Origin: an uncultured Saprospiraceae bacterium
GTDB taxonomy: Bacteria > Bacteroidota > Bacteroidia > Chitinophagales > Saprospiraceae
Length of the DNA: 44,265 nucleotides
Assembly (NCBI GenBank): GCA_937951685.1
Contig: CALFBG010000031.1
Location: forward strand, 1 to 44,265
Direction: 5' to 3'
Shown piece by piece: positions 25,424 through 34,092 of this stretch (position 1 is its first letter; every line of letters starts with the position of its first letter). The notes below the pieces were generated by a model. That model did not search any database. It was given only the letters and a program-made list of their open reading frames with translations, and was not told the DNA's origin. A program made the position numbers and the translations under genes.

Positions 25424-28400
25424 CTATTTAATGACAACGTTCCCATTTTTGAGTTTACGATCACTAACGATTTGATAAAAGTAAACCCCTGCTGCTAATT
25501 TACTAACATCAAGATCAAAGTTACGCGTAACTCGATGATGACGAATCAATTTTCCAGTTGCATCAAATAAACTAAAGTCAAAAGCCGTATCAAAGTTTGA
25601 TCTAATTTGTAAGGCTTGATTCTTCGTGACAGGATTAGGAAATACTACAAAATTTTCGGCTAAAGCATTGATTGTAATCGGCGCAATTTCAGAATAGTCT
25701 ACTGTACCATCAAGTGCTACCATCTTCAATCGGTAGTACGACGTACCTTGGTAGGGTTGGCGATCTTCCCAAGTATAATTTTTAGTACTGTTTGAATTTC
25801 CTTGAGCATTTCTACGATGTATGCTTTCAAAAACTTGCCCTGTACGACTACGTTCTAATTCAAAATAATCATGGTCTTTTTCACTAGCGGTTTGCCAACG
25901 TAAATCAACCGTTTCTGACGCAGTGAGTCGAGCGGTAAATGCTAGCAACTCTACAGGCAAAGAAAGATTAGTTAAACTAGTAACCACAAATTGACTAAAA
26001 CTACTAATGCCATTGTTCGTTGTAAAACTTACGTCGCCGTCTGCACCTGCCGTTGCTACGTCTGCTTGATCAATGTAATCTCCCCAAGTACTTCCATCGT
26101 CGTTGGAGTTTCGTTTGTACAAAGCAAATCCCGCCGGTTCGATGGCATCGTTAGGGTTGACGTAACCAATTTCCGAGAAGTGAATTCCGTCGAGTGGGGA
26201 AAAGCTTTCATTGCTTCCATAGTTATTAATAATCCAATAACTACGACTTAAATTATTATTATCAGGACTTGCATCGGGAGCAAGATTAATTCTAGTGACA
26301 AAAACTTCGCCGTTGGGGTAAGTTCCAGTTGCGGGAAAGTCTAGCTGCAATCCAGTCGTTCCGAAACTTTTAGTTCCGCCACTCAGTACGTTTTCAGCAG
26401 CACTCACGCCGCCGCCTACGGGAGCAGTAGAACTCGTTCGACCCGCCGCGCCCGTCATCGTAGCGTGGCGAACACCAACTCTGTCCGTGACTAATCCATT
26501 CCCTCGGTTAAATTGGTAATAAGCCAAAAGCTTAGGATCATTTTCTGCTTTTTTAGTCAGGTGACGTGTTGCCCGAATTTCCGTTTGGCTTAAAGATTTA
26601 TTCCAAACACAAACTTCGTCGATCATTCCGTCAAAATTTCTACTTCCCCAACCTTGGTAACTTCCCACTAGCGTATTTACACTAAAATCAATTACCCCCG
26701 GAGTTACATTATGCGTACTTCCGACGCCGTCTAAATACACTGTGATAGAACTACTATTCACCACCAACGCAACGTGTGACCATTTATCACTAGGAACCGT
26801 TAAGCCACTATTCCACCACCATTCTCCCCCCGGCCAATGATAAGCCAATACGTTATTGGGGCCTAGATTCAAGCCTGCTGCGGAACCGCTTTCCGTCATA
26901 ATAATTCCAGTATAGTCTGCTTGTATTCCATTGGGTTTAATCCAAGCGGAAAAACTCACTTCATTCGTAGACATCCCCAAGTCTGGTATTGTCAAATAAT
27001 CTCCAGCACTAGTTAATTGCAAGGCATTACCCGGAATCGTATCCGCTTCACATTCTCCCGTGATGCTAATAAAATTTGTTACCGTTTGTGAATCACTTCC
27101 GTAAGCATCCGTAACCGTCAAACTAACGTCGTAACTTCCTGGAGCAGCATAGCTCACTTGAGGATTTCTGAGGGTAGAAGTACTTGGCGTTCCGCCTGGA
27201 AATTGCCACTGCCAACTTGCACTACTTTCGTTTAACGCCGAGTGGTCGGTATACTGAATAAGATCGCGGGTACAAAAAGAAGTTAGCTTATCTGCTGCAA
27301 TTTGAGCGGAAGGTCCTGAGTTTTCATAAAAATCACATTCATAGACACCACGGCTCGTTCCATTTCTAATTTTGCCTTCTCGGTAATAAGGAACCAGTTG
27401 TGTAGAAGTCGTATTCAAGGGTAAATTATTATTGAACAATTCCCAGTTGGACATAGTATTATTACGATAATAAACGGCACGGCGAGTTGCTAAATAAACT
27501 CCACCGTTACTGCCTCTTTGATGTTCTAGATTCGTGATATATTCTCCGTCTAAATCAGCTGTAGTAATGTTCGTCCAGCTATTTCCACCATCTGTAGATT
27601 TGTATATTTTATTCCCATCACTAGCACCGTAATAGGTACTTTGGTGCACCCGCGCCGCCCACAAAACATTTTCATCGCCGCTACTCACCGTAATGTCGTA
27701 AGCCACCCAACTACCTGAACTCAAAGGCGTAATTTCTGTCCAGTTGATACCACCATCATTAGAGCGCCACATTTTCTTATCATTCCCCCAGTAACTTCCC
27801 CAAGTAGCTGCGTAAATTCTATCGGGATTAGACCAAGCAACTTCTATCGAAGTAAGCTTATCCGAAAAACTGTGCAGCAACTCAAAACTAGCACCATCGT
27901 CTTCCGTTTTCCACAAGTCTTGATCTACGCCAGAATATATAATATTATAACACCGCGGATCAAACTCCAACTGACTTGACTCTCCAACAATGTAAGAAGC
28001 ATTAGGTTTTTTATCGAAGCCATACGTTGTAATCGCCGTGGTACGATCTCCCGGCAACATTTTTTTATTATAATCACTGTATACAATTCTCTCTTTTCCA
28101 AAATTAGCAAAGCCACGAATATTATCTCCACCATCTGTACTTAACCAACCATTCAAATAGACATCATTATCCTTCAGTAAAGTTCCATTGTGATAAGTTC
28201 CTCCCAGCATCACTTCTCCATCCCAAAAACCAGTACCAAATCCCCAAAAATCGGTACCTTGTATGCCGTACATTTTACGATCAATATTGGCACCATTATT
28301 TGTAGAAAAAAACAAACCACCATCACAAGCGATCCAAAGTTCGTTATCGTATATTTTGATGTCGTGAATATCCGCGTGTACATAGTTTTCCTTATAGGAA

Positions 28401-29737
28401 TGACTCCATTTTGAAGGACAAGTAAAACTTACACCCGCATCACCAGAATACCAGAGATTAACACCTCCTACATAAATAGAATCCGCATCCGTAGCCGAAA
28501 CGCCTAACGCTAAGTCGTAATAATATTGTCCACCATCATCCGCTCCGACGTCGGACCAGCCCATTAAGTTTGGATTCGTATTTTCGTTGGGTACGCCAGC
28601 AGGTTGTGGACCACAACAAGTTCTAGTCCAAGATTCTCCCGCATCATTACTCCGATAAATTCCATACAAACCACTTCCTCCGTTGGCGGCACCCGTTGCA
28701 AGCGCATAAATTCGATTAGGATCTGCGGGAGAAACAGCAATTTCCGTGCGCTTTTGTTCTTCGTTAGCTGCCGTAGGATTGGGCCAGCCCATTGATCGAA
28801 TGGTAAAGCTTATCCCTCCATTTGTAGATTTATAAAATTCTGTTTGATCGGCCACTTGCTTGATTGCATAAACGATAAGTGGATTAGTAGGATGATATTC
28901 AATCTCCTGAAAAGAACCCGATAAAATACTCGTCCAATTGGCGCCCGCATCGGTAGAACGGTACAAGCCATGATTGGAAGAAAGCAGTAAGGTGTTGTGG
29001 TTGGTAGGATCACTGACAATATCTTTGACGCTATGACTTAGTGCCGTAAAAGCCGCATTACCGATGGCGCTCCAAGTTATTCCACCATCCGTTGTTTTGT
29101 ATAATTTACCCGCACCTTCGAAGTAAACAATTTTGTCGTCAGTATAATCAATTTCTAAAGAGAGCACCGAACTGATGATTAAATCTTTTGTAAGCAACGT
29201 CCAATTTTCTCCTTTGTCAATCGATTTCCAAACGCCAGCCGTTGCCGTTCCAGCGTACAGTATATCGGCATCTGTTGTCGCTCTTTCTACCGTGTAAACG
29301 TGAGCAGCACCCGCTGCGTAACTTACACTTGCTGCTTCTTTATCAAAATCGTAAGGTCCCAAACTTTGCCACTGCGAATTGGGCCCTCGGAGCTCCCGTA
29401 CCATTTTTGATCGTTCGGTAAATTTTGCTTCATTCTCAAAAACCCGCGACCGAGAAATTTCCTTAGGATTTGTAGCTAGTCCATTAACATCTCGGCTAAG
29501 ACTTCTTAGCCAACGCTTATAATACTGCGTATGACCATTTTTCACAAAACTGTGCGTACGGTAATAAGTTTCATAAGCATCTATTACTTTTTCTACGTTA
29601 GCTTCTTTTTCGTACATGAGTTGTACCCAATTCGGTAAATCGGCAGCATCGCGCTGATATGTATTTTCCAGTTGTTGTGCATTGACGAATAAGCTAAAGC
29701 AACCAATCAATAGAGTAGTGAGGATTTGGACTTTCAT
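25424..29737 (-). CDS. Giant secreted Asp-box beta-propeller / PKD / LamG protein with T9SS sorting domain
   Basis: This 1437-residue extracellular protein has a signal peptide (1-20, SLFVNAQQ) and a long region (about 120-840) with roughly eleven Asp-box/BNR (sortilin-type) repeats, such as GVWKSIDKGENW, KLYKTTDGGITW, MWRSNDGGINW and KIYKSTDGGNSW. A PKD domain follows at about 860-935 (PGSYDVSLTVTDAYG), then a LamG/concanavalin-like domain at about 950-1100 (EVSFSAWIKPNG, WSHVALVVNSSSITVYLDG) and a linker. The C-terminal T9SS type A sorting domain occupies about the last 75 residues (VVFPNPVTKNQALQI, AAGVYFYQIV). No protease or glycosidase active site is evident, so it is probably adhesive or carbohydrate/protein-binding. 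It lies between the two halves of a hydroxyproline catabolic cluster, on the same strand, 61 nt before the epimerase gene. Confidence 0.88.
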   Translation of the reverse strand: MKVQILTTLLIGCFSLFVNAQQLENTYQRDAADLPNWVQLMYEKEANVEKVIDAYETYYRTHSFVKNGHTQYYKRWLRSLSRDVNGLATNPKEISRSRVFENEAKFTERSKMVRELRGPNSQWQSLGPYDFDKEAASVSYAAGAAHVYTVERATTDADILYAGTATAGVWKSIDKGENWTLLTKDLIISSVLSLEIDYTDDKIVYFEGAGKLYKTTDGGITWSAIGNAAFTALSHSVKDIVSDPTNHNTLLLSSNHGLYRSTDAGANWTSILSGSFQEIEYHPTNPLIVYAIKQVADQTEFYKSTNGGISFTIRSMGWPNPTAANEEQKRTEIAVSPADPNRIYALATGAANGGSGLYGIYRSNDAGESWTRTCCGPQPAGVPNENTNPNLMGWSDVGADDGGQYYYDLALGVSATDADSIYVGGVNLWYSGDAGVSFTCPSKWSHSYKENYVHADIHDIKIYDNELWIACDGGLFFSTNNGANIDRKMYGIQGTDFWGFGTGFWDGEVMLGGTYHNGTLLKDNDVYLNGWLSTDGGDNIRGFANFGKERIVYSDYNKKMLPGDRTTAITTYGFDKKPNASYIVGESSQLEFDPRCYNIIYSGVDQDLWKTEDDGASFELLHSFSDKLTSIEVAWSNPDRIYAATWGSYWGNDKKMWRSNDGGINWTEITPLSSGSWVAYDITVSSGDENVLWAARVHQSTYYGASDGNKIYKSTDGGNSWTNITTADLDGEYITNLEHQRGSNGGVYLATRRAVYYRNNTMSNWELFNNNLPLNTTSTQLVPYYREGKIRNGTSRGVYECDFYENSGPSAQIAADKLTSFCTRDLIQYTDHSALNESSASWQWQFPGGTPSTSTLRNPQVSYAAPGSYDVSLTVTDAYGSDSQTVTNFISITGECEADTIPGNALQLTSAGDYLTIPDLGMSTNEVSFSAWIKPNGIQADYTGIIMTESGSAAGLNLGPNNVLAYHWPGGEWWWNSGLTVPSDKWSHVALVVNSSSITVYLDGVGSTHNVTPGVIDFSVNTLVGSYQGWGSRNFDGMIDEVCVWNKSLSQTEIRATRHLTKKAENDPKLLAYYQFNRGNGLVTDRVGVRHATMTGAAGRTSSTAPVGGGVSAAENVLSGGTKSFGTTGLQLDFPATGTYPNGEVFVTRINLAPDASPDNNNLSRSYWIINNYGSNESFSPLDGIHFSEIGYVNPNDAIEPAGFALYKRNSNDDGSTWGDYIDQADVATAGADGDVSFTTNNGISSFSQFVVTSLTNLSLPVELLAFTARLTASETVDLRWQTASEKDHDYFELERSRTGQVFESIHRRNAQGNSNSTKNYTWEDRQPYQGTSYYRLKMVALDGTVDYSEIAPITINALAENFVVFPNPVTKNQALQIRSNFDTAFDFSLFDATGKLIRHHRVTRNFDLDVSKLAAGVYFYQIVSDRKLKNGNVVIK

Positions 29738-29937
29738 AAATTTGTGTTTATTAGTTGTTTAATGAAAACCTGATTTTGGATTTCACGACAGTATTTTTTG
29801 AAGCTAAGGGGCGAGACAAGCATACAGAAGGTATTTTGCTTGCTTATATTTAAAATACTTTGATTTAAAGTTAAGGATTAATCAAGATATTTTAATGAAA
29901 AAATAACTGTTTTGACAAATTCTGTCTATTTAATATA

Positions 29938-29969
29938 CCCGAAGAAGAAATTAACATTTCTTCTTCGGG
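29938..29969. terminator. Hairpin between the semialdehyde dehydrogenase and giant T9SS genes
   Basis: A perfect 13-bp stem CCCGAAGAAGAAA/TTTCTTCTTCGGG has a 6-nt loop. The minus strand lacks a proper T-tract after it, so it is either an imperfect terminator or an mRNA-processing/stabilising hairpin. The rest of the gap 29738-30027 shows no ORF and no clear promoter. Confidence 0.5.
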
Positions 29970-30027
29970 ATTTTGAGGCAACTTTCAAGCCAATTAGTAC
30001 CATTTGAGTATCGACCGATGATACGGC

Positions 30028-31602
30028 TTATGCTTTCGTCAATTCACCGTCAATTGTTCTCCAAATGCCCAAAGAGTTTTCATCTTTTAAAGCTGGAGCT
30101 AATAATTCCTTAGGCCAGTTTTGAAAAGCAATTGGTCTGGCAAACCTTCTAATAGCGCCTGTTCCTACCGAAGTATAGCGGCTATCCGTCGTCGCAGGAA
30201 ATGGTCCGCCGTGGTGCATAGCATGACAGACTTCCACGCCCGTTGGTACATTATTAAAAATCAACCGACCTACTTTATTTTGTAAGGTACTAATCAGTTT
30301 TTCTTGGGTAGACAACTCTCCCGTTGTCCCCATGATCGTGGCGGTCAATTGACCTTCCAAGCCTTCGATCACCGACTGCATTTCGGCAGCATTTTCACAC
30401 GAAACAATTAAACTAAAAGGGCCAAATACTTCATCCATCAAATCTGGATTTGCCAAAAAATTCTTGGCCGTAACGCTCGCAACCGTTGCCGAGCCCGAAG
30501 TGGTTTCTCCCGTGTGTACCGTTTCTGCTTCCAACTGCACACTAGCAATTGCTAAAGTCTTTTTTCGAGAAGTTTTATAATTTTCACAAACCTTCGCATT
30601 CAGCATCGTTCCCGGCGGAATTTGCTCGATCGCAGCAGACAATGCTGTTTTAAAAGCATCCAACTCAGAACCTTGCTCTGCGATTAATAAGCCCGGATTA
30701 GTACAAAATTGTCCTACGCCGAGTGTAATCGAATGTGCAATTTGTTGAGCGAGTCCCGTCGCTTCGTTAGCTAATTTTTCTTTTAATAAAACGACTGGAT
30801 TAATACTTCCCATCTCCGCAAAAACGGGAATAGGAACTGCTCGTTTCGCACAAGTATCAAATAAAGCTTTTCCTGCGCGATACGATCCTGTAAAAGCAAT
30901 CGCTTTGCACAAAGGATGCTGCGCCAAGTGTTGCCCTAGTTCTGGTCCAGTCCCGTTTAAAGAAGAGAATACACCATTGGGCATTCCCGTTTTTTGGGCA
31001 GCTTTCTGAATCGCTAATGCGACTAAAGTATTCGTTCCTAAATGCGCCTCGTGTGCTTTGATTACTACTGGATTTCCGGCGGCTAGTGCAGCAGCGGTAT
31101 CTCCTCCTGCCGTCGAAAAGGCCAAGGGAAAATTACTCGCCGTAAAAACTACCACGGGACCAGTCGGCATCAACATTTTTCGGATGTCGGGTTTGGGTTG
31201 TGGCGTCCGGGTAGCATCACCACGATCAATGAAAGCTTCCACCCAAGAACCTTCTTCTAATACGTTAGCAAAAAGACGGAGTTGATTCACAGTTCGACCG
31301 CGTTCTCCTTTTATTCTGCCTTCTGGCAAACCAGATTCTAGCATAGCACGTTCAATCAAGGTATTGTCCAAGGCTAAGATTTCGTCAGCGATTGCATTTA
31401 GAAAATTAGCTTTGTCTTTCCCCGAAGTATTTTTATACGTTTGGAAAGCCTCCGTTGCTTTTTGCATCGCTTCGTCGATCTCCGCTTCACTGGCTACGTG
31501 AAAAACACCATCTAAAATTTCTAAGGTAGCGGCGTCAAAAGATTGCATTATTTTTTGCGCGATACCTGAAAGTTTAAAACCAATTAGATTACGTCCGTCC
31601 AT
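30028..31602 (-). CDS. 2-oxoglutarate semialdehyde dehydrogenase (aldehyde dehydrogenase family)
   Basis: This enzyme is predicted to oxidise 2,5-dioxopentanoate (2-oxoglutarate semialdehyde) to 2-oxoglutarate, the final step of hydroxyproline catabolism. It has 524 residues. The catalytic Cys300 lies in GVGQFCTNPG and the general base Glu263 in VFAEMGSINPV, with the FTGSYRAGKALF nucleotide-site segment between them. The N-terminal GRNLIGFKLS matches the usual beginning of the KGSA dehydrogenase subgroup, which supports the first ATG. It lies 68 nt downstream of the deaminase gene that produces its substrate. By sequence alone the same enzyme type also serves sugar-acid pathways. Confidence 0.9.
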   Translation of the reverse strand: MDGRNLIGFKLSGIAQKIMQSFDAATLEILDGVFHVASEAEIDEAMQKATEAFQTYKNTSGKDKANFLNAIADEILALDNTLIERAMLESGLPEGRIKGERGRTVNQLRLFANVLEEGSWVEAFIDRGDATRTPQPKPDIRKMLMPTGPVVVFTASNFPLAFSTAGGDTAAALAAGNPVVIKAHEAHLGTNTLVALAIQKAAQKTGMPNGVFSSLNGTGPELGQHLAQHPLCKAIAFTGSYRAGKALFDTCAKRAVPIPVFAEMGSINPVVLLKEKLANEATGLAQQIAHSITLGVGQFCTNPGLLIAEQGSELDAFKTALSAAIEQIPPGTMLNAKVCENYKTSRKKTLAIASVQLEAETVHTGETTSGSATVASVTAKNFLANPDLMDEVFGPFSLIVSCENAAEMQSVIEGLEGQLTATIMGTTGELSTQEKLISTLQNKVGRLIFNNVPTGVEVCHAMHHGGPFPATTDSRYTSVGTGAIRRFARPIAFQNWPKELLAPALKDENSLGIWRTIDGELTKA

Positions 31603-31670
31603 GCTGTTTATTTGTTTGGGCTAAGAATGTTTATTCTTAAGGATGAAGTTAAATTTTATTTGAAACAATT

Positions 31671-32585
31671 TTATAAATTTTCAAAAGCAGATAGATCTGG
31701 TCGACTTGCTAAACTTTGGGTAATCACTTCTTGTACGTGGGCTCTTTCTGCTCCAATTAAGGGCAACCGAGGAGCACGTACGGGTTCCGTTCCGAGTCCT
31801 ACGGCAACTTCTGCGAGTTTGATATTCTGTACTAATTTAGGGTGAATATCTAATTCTAACAAGGGCATAAACCAACGATAAATTGAAAGTGCTTCTTCAA
31901 TTCTTCCTGCCTTTACTAACTTATAAATCACGACCGTCTCCCTTGGAAAGGCATTCACTAAACCCGCGACCCAGCCATCTGCTCCGGCGACTAAACATTC
32001 GAGTGCAATGGTGTCTACGCCACAGAGAATTTTGATGCGATCGCCAAAAGCATTTCGCATCCGCGTAATATTAGTTAAATCTCGTGTAGACTCTTTCACC
32101 GCTTGAATGTTTTCGCAAGCCAATAAAGACTCAAACATTTCGACGGTTACTTTTATTTTGTAATCTACGGGATTATTATAAATCATAATCGGTAAAGCGG
32201 TCGCCGTTGCAATCGTTTTAAAGTAACTAACAACTTCTCGATCATCCGCTTTGTACTTTAAGGGTGGCAACAACATCAATCCTGCTGCGCCCTCCGCTTC
32301 GTATTGTTGCGCCAATTGAACAGCGGCTTTGGTTTGTTGCTCGGCAATATTCATCAACACTGGCACCCGTCCATTGCTCAAGCGAATTGTTTCTTTTAAT
32401 AAGACGCTCTTTTCCGCAGGATCTAAAGTACTCGCTTCTCCCAACGATCCGCCGAGCACGATCGCATCCACACCAGCCATAATTTGTGCTTCTATATTGA
32501 CGGCAAAAGCCGGTAAATCTAGTTCGTCCGTTTCGGTGAACTTCGTCGTTACTGCGGGGTAGATACCTTCCCAAGATAGTTTCAT
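31671..32585 (-). CDS. 1-pyrroline-4-hydroxy-2-carboxylate deaminase (DHDPS/NAL family)
   Basis: This is a dihydrodipicolinate synthase-fold enzyme predicted to deaminate and dehydrate 1-pyrroline-4-hydroxy-2-carboxylate to 2-oxoglutarate semialdehyde. The family features are a Schiff-base lysine K164 (QAVKESTRDL), the tyrosine Y136 (IMIYNNPVDY) and the phosphate-like loop GGSLGEASTL in place of the GTTGE of DapA. The length of 304 residues is normal. It is not the lysine-pathway DapA: the surrounding genes are hydroxyproline genes and the substrate loop differs. It is the first gene of the minus-strand unit, next to the divergent AraC regulator. Confidence 0.9.
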   Translation of the reverse strand: MKLSWEGIYPAVTTKFTETDELDLPAFAVNIEAQIMAGVDAIVLGGSLGEASTLDPAEKSVLLKETIRLSNGRVPVLMNIAEQQTKAAVQLAQQYEAEGAAGLMLLPPLKYKADDREVVSYFKTIATATALPIMIYNNPVDYKIKVTVEMFESLLACENIQAVKESTRDLTNITRMRNAFGDRIKILCGVDTIALECLVAGADGWVAGLVNAFPRETVVIYKLVKAGRIEEALSIYRWFMPLLELDIHPKLVQNIKLAEVAVGLGTEPVRAPRLPLIGAERAHVQEVITQSLASRPDLSAFENL

Positions 32586-32631
32586 AATACTAGATTTAGT
32601 AAAGTGCTTGGTTTAATAAAATGTGCTTGGA

Positions 32632-32639
32632 CAAAGATA
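32632..32639 (-). promoter_or_regulatory. -7 promoter box for the hydroxyproline catabolic genes
   Basis: The minus strand reads TATCTTTG, matching TAnnTTTG, 46 nt before the deaminase ATG. A TTG at 32668-32666 is 26 nt upstream of it, longer than the usual 20 or so, so only the -7 element is well supported; activation by the regulator could compensate. Confidence 0.5.
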
Positions 32640-32670
32640 TTAGGAATTTGGCGCTCATCCTTCGCCAATT

Positions 32671-32699
32671 TTATCAAAAAATGATACTTTTTTATCATT
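32671..32699. promoter_or_regulatory. Candidate operator with repeated half-sites
   Basis: A perfect inverted repeat AATGATA/TATCATT (32680-32686/32693-32699, 6-nt spacer) is preceded by a further TTATCA half-site (32671-32676). It lies between the AraC-type regulator gene and the catabolic genes, upstream of the -7 box of the minus-strand unit. That is a plausible binding position for the regulator. Confidence 0.5.
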
Positions 32700-32763
32700 T
32701 ACAAGTTTATTTTTACTTAAAAGGGTTATTATAGTATTGAATCTATTTAAGAAATCCATTTTT

Positions 32764-33627
32764 ATGAAAGCTTTAGCCTTCAATATACCTAAGACAACGC
32801 AAGCTTCTTTTCGAGTGCAAGTGGATGAATTACCTTATTTTTATGATCGGTTGCACCATCATCCGGAGTTACAAATCAGCTTAATTCTACGGGGATACGG
32901 AACGCAATTCATCGGTCATCGGGTGCGCTCTTTTCAGGCGGGTGAGCTTTTCGTGATTGCGGCAAATCTGCCACACGTTTTGAAGTCTGATCCTATTTTT
33001 TACGAAAAAGAAGAAGAAAGTGTAGCGGCAATTTCGATTTTTTTTAACGAACTTTCTTTTGGTCAAGCCTTTTTTGATTTACCAGAAATGCAACATATTG
33101 CTAATTGGATGCGAAAGCTACAAACTGCGGTAAAAATATCGGGTCCAATAAAAGCACAAATAGGAGCGTTGCTCAAGGCAATGGTTAATCAAAATGAATT
33201 TCAGCGTTTTTTGCAATTGTTGAATATCTTAGACTTATTGGCGCATGCTAAAACGCAAACCGTCATCGCGCAACCAAGCTTTACCCGAGCGGATAAAACC
33301 GTTGATCCACAGGAGTTCAACCTTGTTTTTCAGTATTTAATGGATAATTATCACCGTCGCATTAGCTTGCAAGAAGTTGCCGCGTTATTAAATAAGAGTA
33401 GCGCTTCGTTTTGTCGATATTTTAAACTGCACACCCAAAAGACCTTTGTACAATTTTTAAACGAAATCCGGATTGGGGTCGCTTGTCAAAAATTGCAAGA
33501 AAGAAATCAATCGATTTCGGAAATTTGCTATCAATGTGGCTTTAGTAATTTGTCAAATTTCAATCGGCAGTTTAAAAAAATCATGCAACTTTCACCTTCA
33601 CAATATTTAAGAAAGCGAAGCTTATGA
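32764..33627 (+). CDS. AraC-family regulator of the hydroxyproline cluster
   Basis: This 287-residue regulator has an N-terminal cupin-like sensing domain (about 10-140; HHHPELQISLILRGYGTQFIG, FVIAANLPHVLK). Its C-terminal double-HTH AraC DNA-binding domain (about 185-285) includes ISLQEVAALLNKSSASFCRYFK and the signature ISEICYQCGFSNLSNFNRQFKKIMQLSPSQYL. The frame is open from a TTG at 32737, but the ATG at 32764 begins the conserved part and is preferred. It is divergent from the deaminase/dehydrogenase unit, and this position makes it the likely hydroxyproline-responsive activator. That is inference from context. Confidence 0.87.
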   Translation: MKALAFNIPKTTQASFRVQVDELPYFYDRLHHHPELQISLILRGYGTQFIGHRVRSFQAGELFVIAANLPHVLKSDPIFYEKEEESVAAISIFFNELSFGQAFFDLPEMQHIANWMRKLQTAVKISGPIKAQIGALLKAMVNQNEFQRFLQLLNILDLLAHAKTQTVIAQPSFTRADKTVDPQEFNLVFQYLMDNYHRRISLQEVAALLNKSSASFCRYFKLHTQKTFVQFLNEIRIGVACQKLQERNQSISEICYQCGFSNLSNFNRQFKKIMQLSPSQYLRKRSL

Positions 33628-33632
33628 GTTCA

Positions 33633-34082
33633 TCAATCCTGCGACGATTTCCGTTTTGAACGACGGCTTTTTTTATCTCGCCTTGCGTTTTTACGTCGAA
33701 AAAGAGATCCCAAGAACCAAACAATACCTCCGACAAAACCTAAAATAAAACCAATCAGTAGTAAAATGGTTCCCGTTCCAGTAACGTTCGCAAAATATAA
33801 AATAGCGCCCGTGGTCAATAAACCTAAACCCGAGAAGATCATATACATCCCGATCTTTTCGCCTTTACTCAGTTTTTTCCCTTTCCGCAACTTGGCCCTC
33901 ATTCTTTTTAAGCGCTTCCGATAATTTCGCTTTTTCTTTTTGCTCAATTTCTTTTGTGGAACAGTCGGCGTGACTACTACTTCCTTCGGCGCAAAATCTC
34001 GGTTTGGTAAAGCTTCTAATGGTGTAGCGATACTAAGCAAGATTAGCATTGTCCATAAGTAAAGATAGATTCCGTTTTTCAT
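33633..34082 (-). CDS. Small basic membrane protein of unknown function
   Basis: From the ATG at 34082 this encodes 149 residues. The frame also opens at 34115, but that start would overlap the upstream gene by 23 nt and places polar residues before the signal sequence. A signal peptide (MKNGIYLYLWTMLILLSIA) is followed by a very Lys/Arg-rich segment (KKLSKKKKRNYRKRLKRMR), two transmembrane helices (about 77-98 and 102-125) and a basic tail (RRKNARRDKKSRRSKRK). I do not recognise a specific function; similar small secreted or membrane proteins with basic stretches are common in this phylum. It follows the glycosyltransferase gene by 10 nt. Confidence 0.6.
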   Translation of the reverse strand: MKNGIYLYLWTMLILLSIATPLEALPNRDFAPKEVVVTPTVPQKKLSKKKKRNYRKRLKRMRAKLRKGKKLSKGEKIGMYMIFSGLGLLTTGAILYFANVTGTGTILLLIGFILGFVGGIVWFLGSLFRRKNARRDKKSRRSKRKSSQD

Positions 34083-34092
34083 TTTTCGGTTT

